From the NCBI RefSeq assembly GCF_004359215.1, contig NC_090611.1:360902-424901 (forward strand): DNA of 64,000 bases, written 5' to 3'. The position numbers and the translations under genes are program-made. The notes below the pieces were generated by a model. That model saw only the letters and a list, made by a program, of their open reading frames with translations. It had not been told where the DNA came from and did not search any database. Source of the stretch: Bremia lactucae (taxonomy: Eukaryota > Oomycota > Peronosporomycetes > Peronosporales > Peronosporaceae). Shown here piece after piece: positions 43,387 to 55,939 of this stretch. How positions within the stretch are numbered: the first letter of the stretch is position 1; each line of letters begins with the position of its first letter.

Positions 43387-46300
43387 CATAAGACGTAGGA
43401 TTCGTAAGCAGACTACGAGGCAGCTCGATCGTGTACGCAATGCCTTGGCGATGTAGTACATGAAAGGGGCCGGTATACCATGGCAGTAATTTATTACTGC
43501 CTTCATTTGCCACACATGTTTTGGTAGGTTTACCATAGACAGTTGGACTAGTTCATAGACATTATATGATAGCGGTTTGCTCTTAAATTTTTGTCAGATT
43601 TTCGTTTCTGTAGGTCCACCGCATCAGCAATGAAATTCAGTACAAAACGTACCACTGCTTCTCTAGCCATCAGGAAATCATCTGCTGAATCGGTTTTATT
43701 TTTGAATTTCAGTGCGACCGGCTCGCACTGCGGAGATATGAATCTCTTTATTTTTGAGAGTATTATCGTTCTCATTAATAATATTGTTTTCGAAGCGGAT
43801 CGGTATCGTTATTAACATCAGGATTGGCATTACTGTCCTTACTGAGTTTGTCCACTTCAATGCTCATTAAATCAACATTTTTATCCTTCGCATTAACCTT
43901 GGTGCTAATCCGTGATGAGCAAGAGCTTGAAGGTTCTTTGCTCGAGCGGGTTCCTACCCCCTTGAATAAGAGTCACTCTCAAACAAGGTGGGTATACGTG
44001 GGTGGCGTTAGCCATTCACAAAAAATGGTTCATGCTTTGTAGAAGCATGCACTCATTTTTATAAAACAGAACTATTCAAAGTTAGCCAGTCGGTGATCAT
44101 TGTACCATTGGCAAGAACTCGCTCTAACTCTTAAAAAGAAGTGAACGTATCCGCGAAATATCTATTCAAGAATACGGTTTGCCAAGTCCGTCTAACTATC
44201 TGTTTCAGGATGATCAAAAGGTGACATTCTCAACTGTGTTCTAAGTGATTTGAACACAGTTTGCCATAATTTCGCCGGGGATCTAGGGTCTCGATCTGAG
44301 ACCAGCTCGCGAGGTAGCCCATGGAGTCGAAATATTGTGTCAACAAAGACACGAGCACAGCGTTCGGCTGTAATCAACTCCGATACTGCAACAATATGTA
44401 ATATTTTGCTGAAACGATCAACAAAAAACAAGAATACCATAATTCTTGTGATCGTCGTCGTGAAATCCGAAGACGAAGTCCATGGGTATGGACTACCGAC
44501 ACGCTGCCGGAACAGGCAGAGGTTGCAACGGAGCACGGGATGATGCGCTGGGCTTCACGCGTTGACACACTTCGCAAGTACGTATGTACTTGCGGACGAA
44601 TTCATACTGGCGTGGCCAGTGGAAGTCGCGACTTATCGTGAGACAGGTATATTCACGTCCACGATGACCACTTATTGGTGCATCGTGGCACTCATACTTG
44701 AAGCGTAAACACAAATCATATTGGGTGGAAATGACGACACGAAGTGTGTCGCTAGAAATGACTGTGTCACAATAACCATTGCGTGCTGTGTATCGATCTG
44801 TTGCGGATCTATACAATTTCGACAATCATTTTTAAGATTGTTTGAATGTAATTCTTAGGTAATTCATCAACCCTATACGAGCCTTACCATTATGATAAGC
44901 TCTAACGTCGTCGAGTAATGTTGACGACGGAACACTTATGGTTGCAACAGTAGCTTTATGCTCACTGTTGATTAGCGCAGCCGGCTCAATATCAGGCCGG
45001 CGCAAAAAGGCATCAGCGACGGCGTTAAGTCGCCCTGATTTATACTCCACGTAGAGGTTATACTCCGCCAAGGAAAAACAACCATCTCACCATTTCTTTG
45101 CGAGAGGAGTGCACTGTTTACGGCCGTGCGTAAAAACACAGCGTATAACGGGCTAAAGTTGCTTTAATGTTACACAGTCCCCGTTAAGTGAACTTGGTGT
45201 ACTTAAGGGAATGGTCAATTACTGAAATAAAGTAATTAGACCCATAACTCGGGTGTGGTTTTCATTTGTGACCAATTCTTGGGTATGTGATGCACATAGG
45301 TGTATTCACATTAGGAGGGATGACGCATAGCGTCATCCGTTCGCGAGGTATCTAGAAAGATACGCTCGCAATACATATTAATGTTATCTACAGAGATGAC
45401 ATTTTTGATTGGTAAAAACAGGTATTTTTTGAATGCGTTTAATTATAAATCAGTCTGAAAAATTACTTTCTACTTAGTAAGTGCGAACGAGGAGCCGAAT
45501 TACCGCTCCCGTGACGACGCTTTCGTAGAGAACTTCGTGCGTTGGGTGAGGTCGCTGAAGCGCTCACCACAAGTACCTCACTGCACACAAGAGCAGCCAG
45601 TCGGATTGCTTCCTCGCCGTCTAGGGTGTGTGTCTAAGTAGAGGGTAACCGCATTAAGACGTGCCGGCCTACACAGGGTCCGTATATACAATGAACGGTC
45701 TATCTCCCAAGAGACCCAAGAGATAGACCCTAAACTTAGCAAGAGCGTATATATGGCAAGGAGTCCCATGTCGTGCACAATTTATCGTGTTCAGCTGGTT
45801 GAAGCTGGAGCGATTGATAACAGACGACGCGCTCTGCGACGTCTGTTTCATATTGCAATCGGCTGCAATCGCCAAGATTGGCGATTGCATCAAACTTTGC
45901 TTGATACCTCCAAATTAACGCTGACAATCCGCGTTTCATGACCACTTTATTTTTTTCTTCAACATAAAAGAATGATGTACTATCATTTCGGCGTAATCGC
46001 GTGAGTACTTGCCAGGTACGCCGCTAAGCCAAAGAACTTTCTTAGTCCATTTATATCGACTGGCGCAGCCATTCGGTGATTGCCTTGATCCTTTTTTTGG
46101 CGGTTACGGGCGTACACATGGCTTACCCGCAATGCACCCAAGAAGTGGTATTTCGCTTGCAACGAATATCCACTTTTTGAGATTTGCATACAATTTGTGA
46201 TTAGGAATTATTGTGAGACCCTTTTGGGCATAGGTGGGATGTACTTTAACGTCCGACTTTCCGTTCATGTCTCTGTACGAACATATGCATCATCAAAGTA

Positions 46301-47250
46301 ACTAGGTGCGTAATCCCGCACCGATGCTAACAGATTGGTTACACATCTATTAAATGTCGCAGGGGCATTACTTAGTCCCTGTGGCATTACCATCCATATC
46401 CAGAGCATCCCAATGGGAGCGATCACTGCTCTGTATAGGATGTCGCGTTCAAAGGTAATGACCTGATAAAATTCGTCCATTATATCGATAGACGAAAAGA
46501 TGGTACTCTCAGACATACCATCTCCGATTACATGTTTTCTAGGTATCGGCGTTTGGGCCGGTACCGTTGCAGCATTCGGTTTATCGAATGCGTGCACTGT
46601 CCGCCAACCTCATGTCGCCTTTCGCACACAGAAGGTCGGAGAGCGATGTGGAGACGCTGACTCCCTCACCTGGCCCGCTTTGAATCGATCGATAAAGAAT
46701 TTATCGATCGCATGTACTTGTTCACGAGGCAGTGGCCATTGCTTCATGACACAGTACTTCAAGCCCCATTTGAGCTCGATCTCATATCGAGTGCCTTTAT
46801 CCTTAAATAACTCGCACGTAACTGCTTCAGGGAATACATCCTTTAATTCAATCAAATCCTCGTATAAACGATTAGTCTTAAGTGACTCCTAGGATTGAGT
46901 AGTATATCTCTTAATCCGAGACTTCATATCGAGGACACTTTCGTCCATCAATGAGCTGCTGAGAACCCGTTCATTCTCAAGAAATACTATTGCCGACCGA
47001 ATATCGGCCACGTAGTTGTCATCTGTGACAAGTACGCAGATCAGCTTGACTTTGCTACTACGCAGAATCACGCAAAAACCGTTTCGATTTAAAAGTTGGC
47101 AATTGAGTTATTTTCGTAGTTAACTTCGGAGGCGCTATTAGATCAAGTGTATAAGTGCATACACTTGATCGATTGTGTACCAAGACATTTATTGTCTCAG
47201 TTTCCTCTTTAGATCTTATTTCCAAATGTACTTGAGAACCGTTGACCACA
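42650..47250 (-). pseudogene. Chromovirus 2 pol (protease region to chromodomain)
   Basis: In minus-strand order: a degenerate protease/linker (46889-47249); RT with YEIELKWGLKYCVMKQWPLP, FSSIDIMDEFYQV, MPQGLSNAPATFNR and the YFDD-type catalytic block (46265-46855); RNase H split by a solo LTR (GDRPFIVYTDP at 45669 and VEYKSGRLNAVADAFLRRPD at 44832-45071); the integrase zinc module (44580-44825), core (44192-44540) and GPY/F module (43319-43513); and the chromodomain at about 42800-42955 (RTSYLIRCQGYLPSHDRWEP). Many stops and frameshifts show it is dead. The expected gag and 5' LTR are not found to its right, where another element starts. Confidence 0.83.
45144..45673 (+). repeat. Solo LTR-B inside RNase H of chromovirus 2
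   Basis: The 530 bp start TATAACGGGCTAAAGTTGC (first TG mutated) and end GTGCCGGCCTACA. They match the copy at 15351-15891 throughout. The 5-bp flanks CAGCG and CAGGG are a target duplication with one mismatch. RNase H coding resumes on either side. Confidence 0.82.
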
Positions 47251-47573
47251 ATTTTTTGGGCACTTATTCCCGCAGATGCCTCCGATAGACAGGCGCTTCA
47301 AAATTCTTAGATGATGCTTTCCAAGCAAGCATCCTTGTTTCGTACCACTCGACTTATTCGAGTGGTCGAACTTCGACGCTGTCTTTGGCTATGCAGAGCC
47401 ATCGGTATCTAATTCCACACTGTGATGGGTTTTCACACTGAGGTCTTGTGCTGTCGTGCAAATGACCGACACATTAGTGAGGCCATCGCACTCACTCGTA
47501 GGACATCCACATGCTTGTGGACGCTCTAAGACTTTATCAGACGATCCTCTGTTGAACGAGAGAGCTCCGCTAC

Positions 47574-47585
47574 ACCTGGTAGCAC
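47574..47585 (+). other. Primer-binding site candidate of chromovirus 3
   Basis: CCTGGTAGCACT follows an LTR-like end GCTACA and resembles the site after LTR-B at 15892. About 50 bp later a gag frame begins, so this may mark the 5' junction of the plus-strand element. The 5' LTR itself is not recognisable in 47250-47573. Confidence 0.4.
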
Positions 47586-47639
47586 TCGTAGTCAATCTAC
47601 GCCTGAGTCTTAACAAGACTAAGCCTTACTGAAATGGGA

Positions 47640-48498
47640 GAGTTTTCAGAACTTTCAGAGGCGCAACGCACAGCGTATGACAAGCTCAAGACTTTGGTTG
47701 GGCTTAAACATATTGAGTTCATCATGTCCCAGTAACCAGAGGTCCTGCATGCAAGGCTTGAAAAATTTATGCAATATTAATCCTCCCGGAATGGACAGGT
47801 TCAGGATCACCTAGCGGTATTTATGCCAGCTCGGTGCATCTCTGTACCTGATTTAAAGCCTAAGGCTCGCCCTCTAATCGACAATGTGAAGACATTTGAG
47901 GGAAACGAGGGAGAAAATCTCCTTTTTTATTAAGCAGATGGAAATGTCCATTGTTTCCGCCTTGGTCTGAACAGAACGGCAAAAGGTGGCGATGGCCTAT
48001 TCCAAACTTGGAGGTAGAGCCATGGAGTGGGCACTATCGTGCAGCACGTCCATAAACGACGCTTTTCTGTCATGGGATTCGCTGAAACATCAAATGACCA
48101 GCATGTTTGCAACGCCTGATCAGGATTTTTGCATGCGAGCACGGCTCCTAGCGACTCGACAGGGTAAAAGAACCCCAAGGGACTTTGTTTAGAAGTTGAG
48201 AACTCTCATTGCATCTATGCATCAAGACCCGGTGCAAGAAGCAATTGTAGTAACCATCTTTATGGGGGGTCTCAATGAGGGCGTTGCCCGAACGGAATTA
48301 TACCGATCGCTTTCTGCTACTTTCAAAGAGGCACTTGCCATAGCTCCACGTGCTGAGTTCGACTTTAAGTATGCTCGTGTTAGCACGCCTGTTTACCGTA
48401 TGAGCTCTTCGAGCACATGGGTATCGTCTAATAGACCAAAACCCATGGATTTAAGCCTCGTCAAGGAAGGAGAAGATGAACTGCAAGATGTGGAATAG
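47640..48498 (+). pseudogene. Chromovirus 3 gag
   Basis: From MGEFSELSEAQR near 47635 the frame drifts through stops and frameshifts. 47986-48178 reads AMEWALSCSTSINDAFLSW, and after one stop 48196-48498 reads VVTIFMGGLNEGVARTELYR, a typical Ty3/gypsy capsid C-terminal block. No zinc knuckle is visible. This shows that this element, unlike chromoviruses 1 and 2 as preserved, keeps gag on the pol strand. Confidence 0.78.
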
Positions 48499-48749
48499 CA
48501 TAAGAATATCCGTAGATGTAAAATGAGTGGAAGCACGAAATATTTACAACCGGCCTACCCCCTACGAAATACGCGTAAAGCTCGAAAGAGCTCCAACTTT
48601 GACCTATACCAGAGATCTGGTACGGTGCGGGAAAACGTCGATACCCAGTAAGTGCGGGACGCCCTACTGGGGAAGATCTAGGCTCTGTTGAACCTCTAGG
48701 AAGTGAGAATAAACAAAACCTAGCCCCGATTAGCTCGGTGCTCAATGGC

Positions 48750-51700
48750 ACGGGGCGTGAGTACAAGTCTGACTTGTTTGTCGCTCAGGTGAATGTGAAG
48801 GGTTTTGATAAGCCATTATAAATTTTAATAGACACAGGAGCGTCTTGCAATTATGCTCGACATCGTTCCCTTGAGGAAAATTAACAATACGTTGAGGTCC
48901 TTAAAGTGCATAAAAGTGATACAATCACTATTTGCTTAGCGACTGGGGCTCGTGTCACTGTTTCTAAAGTTACATTGAACTTACGCATAAAGCTTCTGGA
49001 CTTTGACAGTATGGAATGCTGCCTCGATCTTGATTATGATTCCAGATGTGATCTCATCCTTAGTATGGCCTGGCTTGAACGCTATGAGCCATGGATCGAT
49101 TGGAGGTCTAAGAGCTTAGGCGCCACGCAAAATGTTCCTAGCAAATTTTTTGGAGAGTCATGAACCCACCTTTGCTAGGCAACAAAAGCGCTATTGGCGC
49201 GGATCATCAACTGAGTCTGTCAGTTTTGTAGACATCAGAATGTCTGAATTAATAAATTTCAATGTTGGAAGCATTAATCTGAACCCGACTCAGAAGTAGG
49301 AAGTGGAACGGCACGTACTCCGTCGAGTGACACTTGTTGTAATAACGATTCACTGAATGCTGAAAGCACTGAAGGCCTAAAGCCGAGTCATCATGGGTGT
49401 AACATCGCTGAGATACGTGGAGTGGCACGTCTAAGCTTGCCGAGTTTGGTCGGTCGAGGTGGCACCGTAAGGAGTGTCAGTAGTGACACTGTTGGCGGTT
49501 CGCCAGGGCATTTCGGGTCAAACCTTTCTAATGCACGTGAATTGACACGTTAACGGTCACTGGACAAGGAAGTTGCGTTACGTAACTCCTGGTCGGATGT
49601 CGGATTAGACACCAGCTCTGGTATATAACCAATACAGGCTGAAAAATTTGGAGACGTGAATGTCACGGCCTCTAAGAGGTGTATTGTCTCTACATTGAGA
49701 CAGGGGAGACGCGAAGCGTCTATACCCTCACAAAGTGATACAAGCGAGCAATTGCATACGCTTGTAATGGTGTAATTGGTAATATCGAGGAAGAAGTAAG
49801 CCTTGCGGCAATCCCTTCATTACATGCTCTTTTAGAGCTAGACGCAATGTCTATTGACGAGTGCGGCCGAGTCTTACAGGCTAGCGACTTATCTGAGATA
49901 ATGGTCATTCAACCAACATTAGAGTTAAATTCATCGTCGCTTCTGGACGAAGCTATCCTGGAGGATACAAAAGCTGCGATTATTGCGCGTAGTGGATCAT
50001 CGATTCTTATAGATCCTATGGATTCATTCTATTCCTTGATTAAGGAATTCCAAGATGTGGTATGTACCAATACACCATCTGTTTCACCCCCGGATAGAGG
50101 CGTCTGTCATGAAATTGACTTGGATCCTGGAACCAAATACTGTGTCACACGACAGTGCCATTTACCAAAGGGACAGTGTAACGTCATTGACGATTTTTTT
50201 CGTGCTAAGCACGAGGCTGTTATGGTACGAAAGAGCAAATCTCTCCATTTGACACCGATATTTTGTGTCAAAAAGCCAAATGGTAAATGGCACATTGTAC
50301 ATGCTTAAATTAAGTTTAATACTAGTACTTTACCAACACAAACCCTCTTCCCTAGAAAGGATTATCTTTTGAACAATATAATGGGATGTAAAATGTATAG
50401 TGCACTTGACTTAGTCGATGACCAACTGCTCATGCGAGCGAGCGATATTCCTCTTACAGCGGTTATAGAAGGTTGCCACAAGGGCTTTCCAACGCCCAGG
50501 CAACATTTAATCGTCTTGTGACGCAACTGTTCCGCCCTCATCTAATTTATGCACAGACTTTCTTGATGACATACTTGTCCACAGTCGTGTGAAGCAGGGC
50601 CAAATGGATGTGGAAAACCACATAGACCATTTACGAGCAGTGCTTGAGTGCATGCGCTCAAATAAATTGTATGTCAATGTATCAAAATGCATTTTTGGCG
50701 TAAAAGATATTCCCTTCTCAGGGTGCTTCCTTGGGAAGCGAGGCCTTTGAGCGGATTTCGCTAGCAGATTGGCCGATTCCTAAGAGCCAAAAGGATTTGC
50801 GTAAGTGGTTGGGTCTCGCCAATTATTTACACAAATCTAGCGAAAATTACGCTGATATGGCGAGGCTATTATCTAATCTCCTTAAAAAGGATAAAGGTTA
50901 ATGCGGGACTAGCACAGAGCATAATATTTTTCAAGCCGTCAAGGGTAGTCTCATCTGCAACTATGTCGCCCCATCTCTCACAGAGAATGGCTCGATGCTA
51001 TCCTTTTTCGCCGAATACAACTTCGACGTGAAGTATAAGCCTGGCAAGCAGATTGCATTGGCTAATGCTTTATCACGCAGACCGGATAATGAGCTCTCTT
51101 AATTTCGAACAATGTCGCCTATTACCAAATTAATCCGTTCGGCTTACGCCCAGGATGTAATGTGTGTAGCTCTGCTATAAGCTCTAAAATAATTGAATCA
51201 GGCTCTAAATTGACGGCATGTTGCGTGCAAGGTTACATCGAAATTCTATCTATAACGACCTGTTGCTTTATTGCACGGACGCTGCGGATCCTCCGCGCGT
51301 CGGTGTTCCTCATGACGAGGATTTGAAGTACCGAATCTTCTATATGGGACACGATACTGTCCTTGGTGGTCATCTCGGTTGAGAAAAGACCTACGGCTCT
51401 GTAAGCCAGATTTATTGGTGGTCCAAACCTTACAAATGGGTAAGCACATACGTTCACACATGCGAAACTTGCCAAAGGGTTAGACCCTCGGCGCATGCTG
51501 CTGCACCACTGGCAAGTCTGCCTATACCCACAGGGTGTTGGGAGTCCATTAGTATGGAATTATTTTCGGCCTACCGAAAAAATCGGCCGGTAACATCGGT
51601 ATAGTAATTTTTGTTGACCGATTGAGCAAAGTGACTCATTAAGCGGCTGTACCGATTATCATCGATGGTGAGGGTACAGCAAGGCTGTTCATTGATCGCG

Positions 51701-52790
51701 TATTTTGACAACACGGTTTGCCTGTCACAATTGTCTTTGATCGAGACCCCTGTTTCACGGGTAAATTCTGAAAATCAATTTTCGAGTGCTTGGCACCTGA
51801 TCAAACATGACCACCGCGGTCCATCCGCATATCGATGGTTTGACTGAACTTGCCAATCGCGTCATTGAAGACGATTTACGCGGTGTGTGAGCTCAGAAAC
51901 CAAAACACTGGAGCTCAGTGCTCCCAGCAGTGGAATTTGTACAAATAACGCTGTCCATGCCTCAACACGCTACACTCCGATCAACGCCAACGGTCTCACC
52001 CACTCACGCGTTCCGTTAACGATACCAATGCGTGGCTCAGCGCTGATGTCACCATATAAGTAAGTTTTTCGCGACGCGGTTTAGTGTCTTAAGGCATGTA
52101 CGTGGCACGATGACAAATAACCAAGACAAACAGAAAGAACAAGCAGATGCCAAAGGAAGAAGCTGTATAAATCTTATTGCGGTCGAAGACAGAATTTTAT
52201 TGAACGCTAAGAATCTACCCATACTGCGGTCTTCGGGCCCAAATTGCGCCCGCGCTTGATTAAACCATTTACGGTCGTGGCCAAGAAGGGCCTAGCTTAC
52301 ACGCTAAACCTTCCTAGCAAGCTGCGAACACACCCAGTGTTCTACGTCGGCTTGCTCAAGCTATTTTGCAACTTTTCCCACGTGGACTAGAAGCGTTTGC
52401 GCCGAAAAAGACGGCCATGCCGCAGATTGCTGTATCATCACCAGGATGTCCAGCTGACCCTCTTAGCGAAGTTGCTGACGGTATATCATTAAAAGACGGT
52501 TTTTAACCGCCTCAAAAGAGCCCACAACCCGAGCAAAGCCCTCGCGAAGAAGTTGTACCTCGTGTGCTTTGGAGCCTCAAATGCTTTCGCCGAGATTTCG
52601 GCCACCTCCGGCGCTGCTTGATGCGCGAGGGAACCTTCAGTTTCACATGGATAAACTCTTAAAGCGACGGCCTCACAAGGGCTAGTACCAGTATCTGGTG
52701 AAGTGGCTGGGGTACCCCTCTTCTTAAAACTCTTGGATGTTTGATGTACCTCTTCCGCAAGATTGACCGTACGTTGACGTTTTTGAGCGC
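48750..52790 (+). pseudogene. Chromovirus 3 pol (protease, RT, RNase H, integrase, chromodomain)
   Basis: In order: the protease with ILIDTGASCNYA (about 48820) and CDLILSMAWLERYEPWIDW (49049-49105); RT from about 49990 with FCVKKPNGKWHIV and FLDDILVHSR (about 50550); the RNase H end with FDVKYKPGKQIALANALSRRPD (about 51018-51085); the integrase zinc module with YVHTCETCQRVRPSAH (about 51445-51495) and IFVDRLSK (about 51608); and a chromodomain with QYLVKWLGYPSS (about 52690). Numerous stops and short indels mean it is long dead. Confidence 0.8.
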
Positions 52791-53706
52791 CAAGCTCAGG
52801 GTCAACTCGCGTCAAATGACGATCCCCACCACTAGAATTGAGAAAAGGTGGATCTATAGCCTCAGTGCGGCTTCGCTTTATGGTTGCACGGTCAATCGAA
52901 GCACTGAAATATCGGCTAGGCCTTTCTTCGTTTTGTGGCATAAATGCCGAACGTTACTGGCCTTTGGCCTTAAGCTTAGCGAAATCGAAGCGAACCTTCC
53001 GTTCCAAACGAGCATCAGCCACATCCGCAGACTCTCTAATATTCCACTATTGCGGAGGCGGCTACCCAGTTCTCAAACGAAGCGTCTTTTTCACTATTTA
53101 ATTCGTTTGAAAACAAAAACGATCGGAATTTTCCTCATTGAGGTCACCGAAGCCCTACGGGCCTGATACCGGAATCGCGTCAGATACTGACCTTGAGTCA
53201 TTATTTTGGGCGTCAGGTATCGCTTATGAAGAGCGTCGCGAGCATCGAGCTCCTCCGGCGTCCTTGCCGTGAGTTTGAAGATCCAGGTGGCCAAGCTGTG
53301 ACCCAAGATCTCTTTGAGACGCTCTTCCACACTAAGTGGAGTGAATCGGTATTCACTCTGAGCTTTTGTCTTCGCTATCACTGCAACTCGACGACGAGCT
53401 TGTTCCTGTATGAGGATTGCCCGCTCTTGCTCATCATCGAGCGTATTCGTGATGATATTGGACTCAGGGTCTGGCGTCCGGTGTAATGAAGCTAAACTGC
53501 CATGCCTGCAACACCACGTTTTGGAAACGGATTTGGAGCCCGACGGAACTCGCTACACGTCGAAGCGTATATGAGCTAGGCTCTTCTAACTCTTCCTCCG
53601 ATAGAGTGTGACTCATATAGGCTACCTGCAGCTCAATGTTAGGGTTGTAGCTAGGAGTCGGTGACCCACGCTTTGTTGTCAATAGACAAGGAAATGCAAA
53701 ACACAA
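52489..53706 (-). pseudogene. Antisense accessory ORF of chromovirus 3
   Basis: Downstream of and overlapping the chromodomain, the minus strand codes for a long protein in three or four frame pieces. Near 53640-53470 is VAYMSHTLSEEELEEPSSY. From about 53465 to 53094 an uninterrupted charged helical stretch runs (DDEQERAILIQEQARRRVAV, LSVEERLKEILGHSLATWIF, TPEELDARDALHKRYL). Then ARLERKVRFDFAKLKAKG near 52990 and a basic, Ser/Thr-rich end in the frame 52489-52941. The last 300 bp are antisense to the chromodomain. I find no residue-level match to the accessory protein of chromoviruses 1 and 2, but position and orientation are the same. Confidence 0.6.
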
Positions 53707-53798
53707 TCAAACAGTTAGTTGCTCATATGCAACCTCAAAGAGGAAAGGAAGCGAATGTTGTCACTAGGTGTCAACAGCCTGAGGGGGGTAATGGGGCA

Positions 53799-54110
53799 GA
53801 CATCGGTTAGTGAACCGTTGCTGTGGTACGTTTACTTTATGGGTAAAACACCCTTTTGTTCTATTTTAAAATTAGATAATTACTAAAACCCCATTCATAT
53901 GGGTAACATATGCGCAGCCACCATTTATAAATCTGGCGGCCGAGTGCTACGTTAAATTAGCTAGGGTAAGGTTAAAGATTAAAATAGGTAAATATAGCTC
54001 AGTTCTTCTTTTGAGCTTCTGGAGAAACGTGAGCAGAAAGATTTCGCATCATCCATTGAACGAAGTCCTTACGCATTCAGTTCCGTACAGCACAAGCAAC
54101 TATATATAAA
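53799..54110 (+). repeat. LTR-D (3' LTR of chromovirus 3), end uncertain
   Basis: A purine tract GAGGGGGGTAATGGGGCAGA precedes CATCGGTTAGTGAACCG at 53801. The same beginning (CATCGGTTGGAGAACCG, GGTAC.TTTACTTTATGGGTAAA) is found inverted at 58505-58640. The 3' end cannot be fixed without a second full copy. Confidence 0.5.
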
Positions 54111-55900
54111 CTGACCACATTTTGCTTCCTGTAGGTTTTCAAGCAGGCCCGAAAGGCTCTATCAATGTACTACAATGATAGGATCACAAGCACCAAAGGA
54201 TCACCGTGCTCTCATGCAATTCAACAGCTGCGAAAGATGGAATTAGCATTGCATAAAGCTCATTTCCACAAGAACTGGTGGCTTGATGAACCCTAAATGT
54301 CTCACTGCGACACTTGTGCAAGAAGAGAAGCTTTTCGGAATAATAGCCAAGTTGCAAGGGCACATCCAGGCTTGCTTCCCGCAGCGGCAACGCCTCCTGG
54401 AGCAAGATCTCAATAGCCTTGCGTCTGTTTAGGCACATCGATTAATGATCCTGCCTCATTGGCTACACGTGAACGGCCAAAATGATCAAAAGGTACCAAA
54501 CGCGGTCCGTCAGCATTTGAGTACATTGAAAGGACAGGGCGAGGGCCACAAAAACGGAGATGCGGCGTTGCGATCAAGAAGGTCACAAGGACAGGGCAAG
54601 GGCCACAAAAATGGAGATGCGGCGTTGCGATCAAGAAAGTCACAACAAGTGCAAGTGTCGTCAAACCAGAAGCAATTACTAAATCTGCGCCGGTTAATGC
54701 CGTCATTTTGGCAAATGCTCTGCCTTGCTACTCTGGTAACAGGAGTTGGTCTAATGAGAAACTGTGAGTTTTTCATGCAGTTTTCTCGAGATAATTTTCG
54801 CTTAGCAAGCAGCTTCTCGTGAACAAAGAAAGCGAAGTTCAAACCATCAGACCTTTCTTGAGGTCTTGAAGAAATTACGAGTGTGATACAGCTTGCAGCG
54901 CAGATGTACTTGAACACTTGAAAGCCAACCGTCATCGGACGTCATCACAACCAATATTGGGAAAGATGCTCATTAGGAGAATGTATCATCACGCGAACAA
55001 TAAATATGTTGACTTCAGTGAGCGACTGACAAAAATATTGACACGTTGCCTGCTTTCGATTTGATGCTTGTATATTAGCTAGCGCAGTGTGTGAGCAAAA
55101 TTGTGCTTTCGCACTAGGAAGCAAAGATTGAAAAGCAAAAAATATCTTAATTCTGCCTCATCGATCATGCTGATAGCTCGCATATGCTTGCACTCCTAAA
55201 TACGTGGTCGTCATGACCTTTTCTAGGGGCAAAGCAGCTTAATGCTTAGTTTTTATCTATTTTTTAAAGAGCTTCTTGGAGCAGTTCTTGGTGTTCGAAC
55301 AAGGGGAAACTATTAGAAATAGGTTGATGACATATTATTTTGCTTGCTTGTTGTCATGCATACTTCTCCTTTGGTTGCTCCATACAAATATTGCTTCTAA
55401 ATGCTTAATTGTAAGCACGTTCTGCTTAGGACGTGCAGCGTTGCTATTACTCCGTCAATCTTCTGCTCATTAGCTTTAAACACGTCAGTGTGAGAGCACT
55501 TATCCAATCTATGAAGCTTGATGGTCTCGTCGACACTTCTGCAAACCTTAAAAGATTTTATGAAGCGAAGCTACCTCGCTCCTTAAGTCAGAGAAGGAGT
55601 TTTAGACTAAAAGAATCTTTTAGTTCTAAATAACTAATTGGTACAACAACTCAGGGAGTCGTAGAGTCGTACAAGCTAACAAAGCTTAAAGGATCCTAGT
55701 CCAACAAATTCAGGGATTCGTAGAACTAAGTGGCAAGTAGTGCCCGAGAGTATGTACCTTCGAAAGCCTTCTATCTCTCACAGATCAATGCGCAAGCCTT
55801 AGACAGGCACTAGACAGGTATAGATTCCACCAAGGAACGACCGTATGCAATTTCTTGACTGATTCTTTGGCGCTGCTTTAGAGCTGCTAGAACCAACTAC
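54110..55900. other. Decayed sequence, no supported gene
   Basis: Apart from a tandem repeat at 54532-54645 I find no coherent protein. Some minus-strand pieces toward 55500-55900 may be the far end of the MULE remnant to the right. Confidence 0.4.
54532..54645. repeat. 57-bp tandem duplication
   Basis: Two copies of a 57-bp unit (54532-54588 and 54589-54645) start GGACAGGGC and differ at four or so positions. The length keeps the frame, as in coding repeats, but no protein around them is recognisable. Confidence 0.8.
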
Positions 55901-55939
55901 TCATAAACTTTAATCTAGTCGCCCGTTGATTCCGATCCA

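Noticed and set aside
54510..54935. 141-codon minus-strand frame with a repeated NAASPFLWP block
   Set aside because: The repetition comes from the 57-bp tandem duplication; no family resemblance on either strand.
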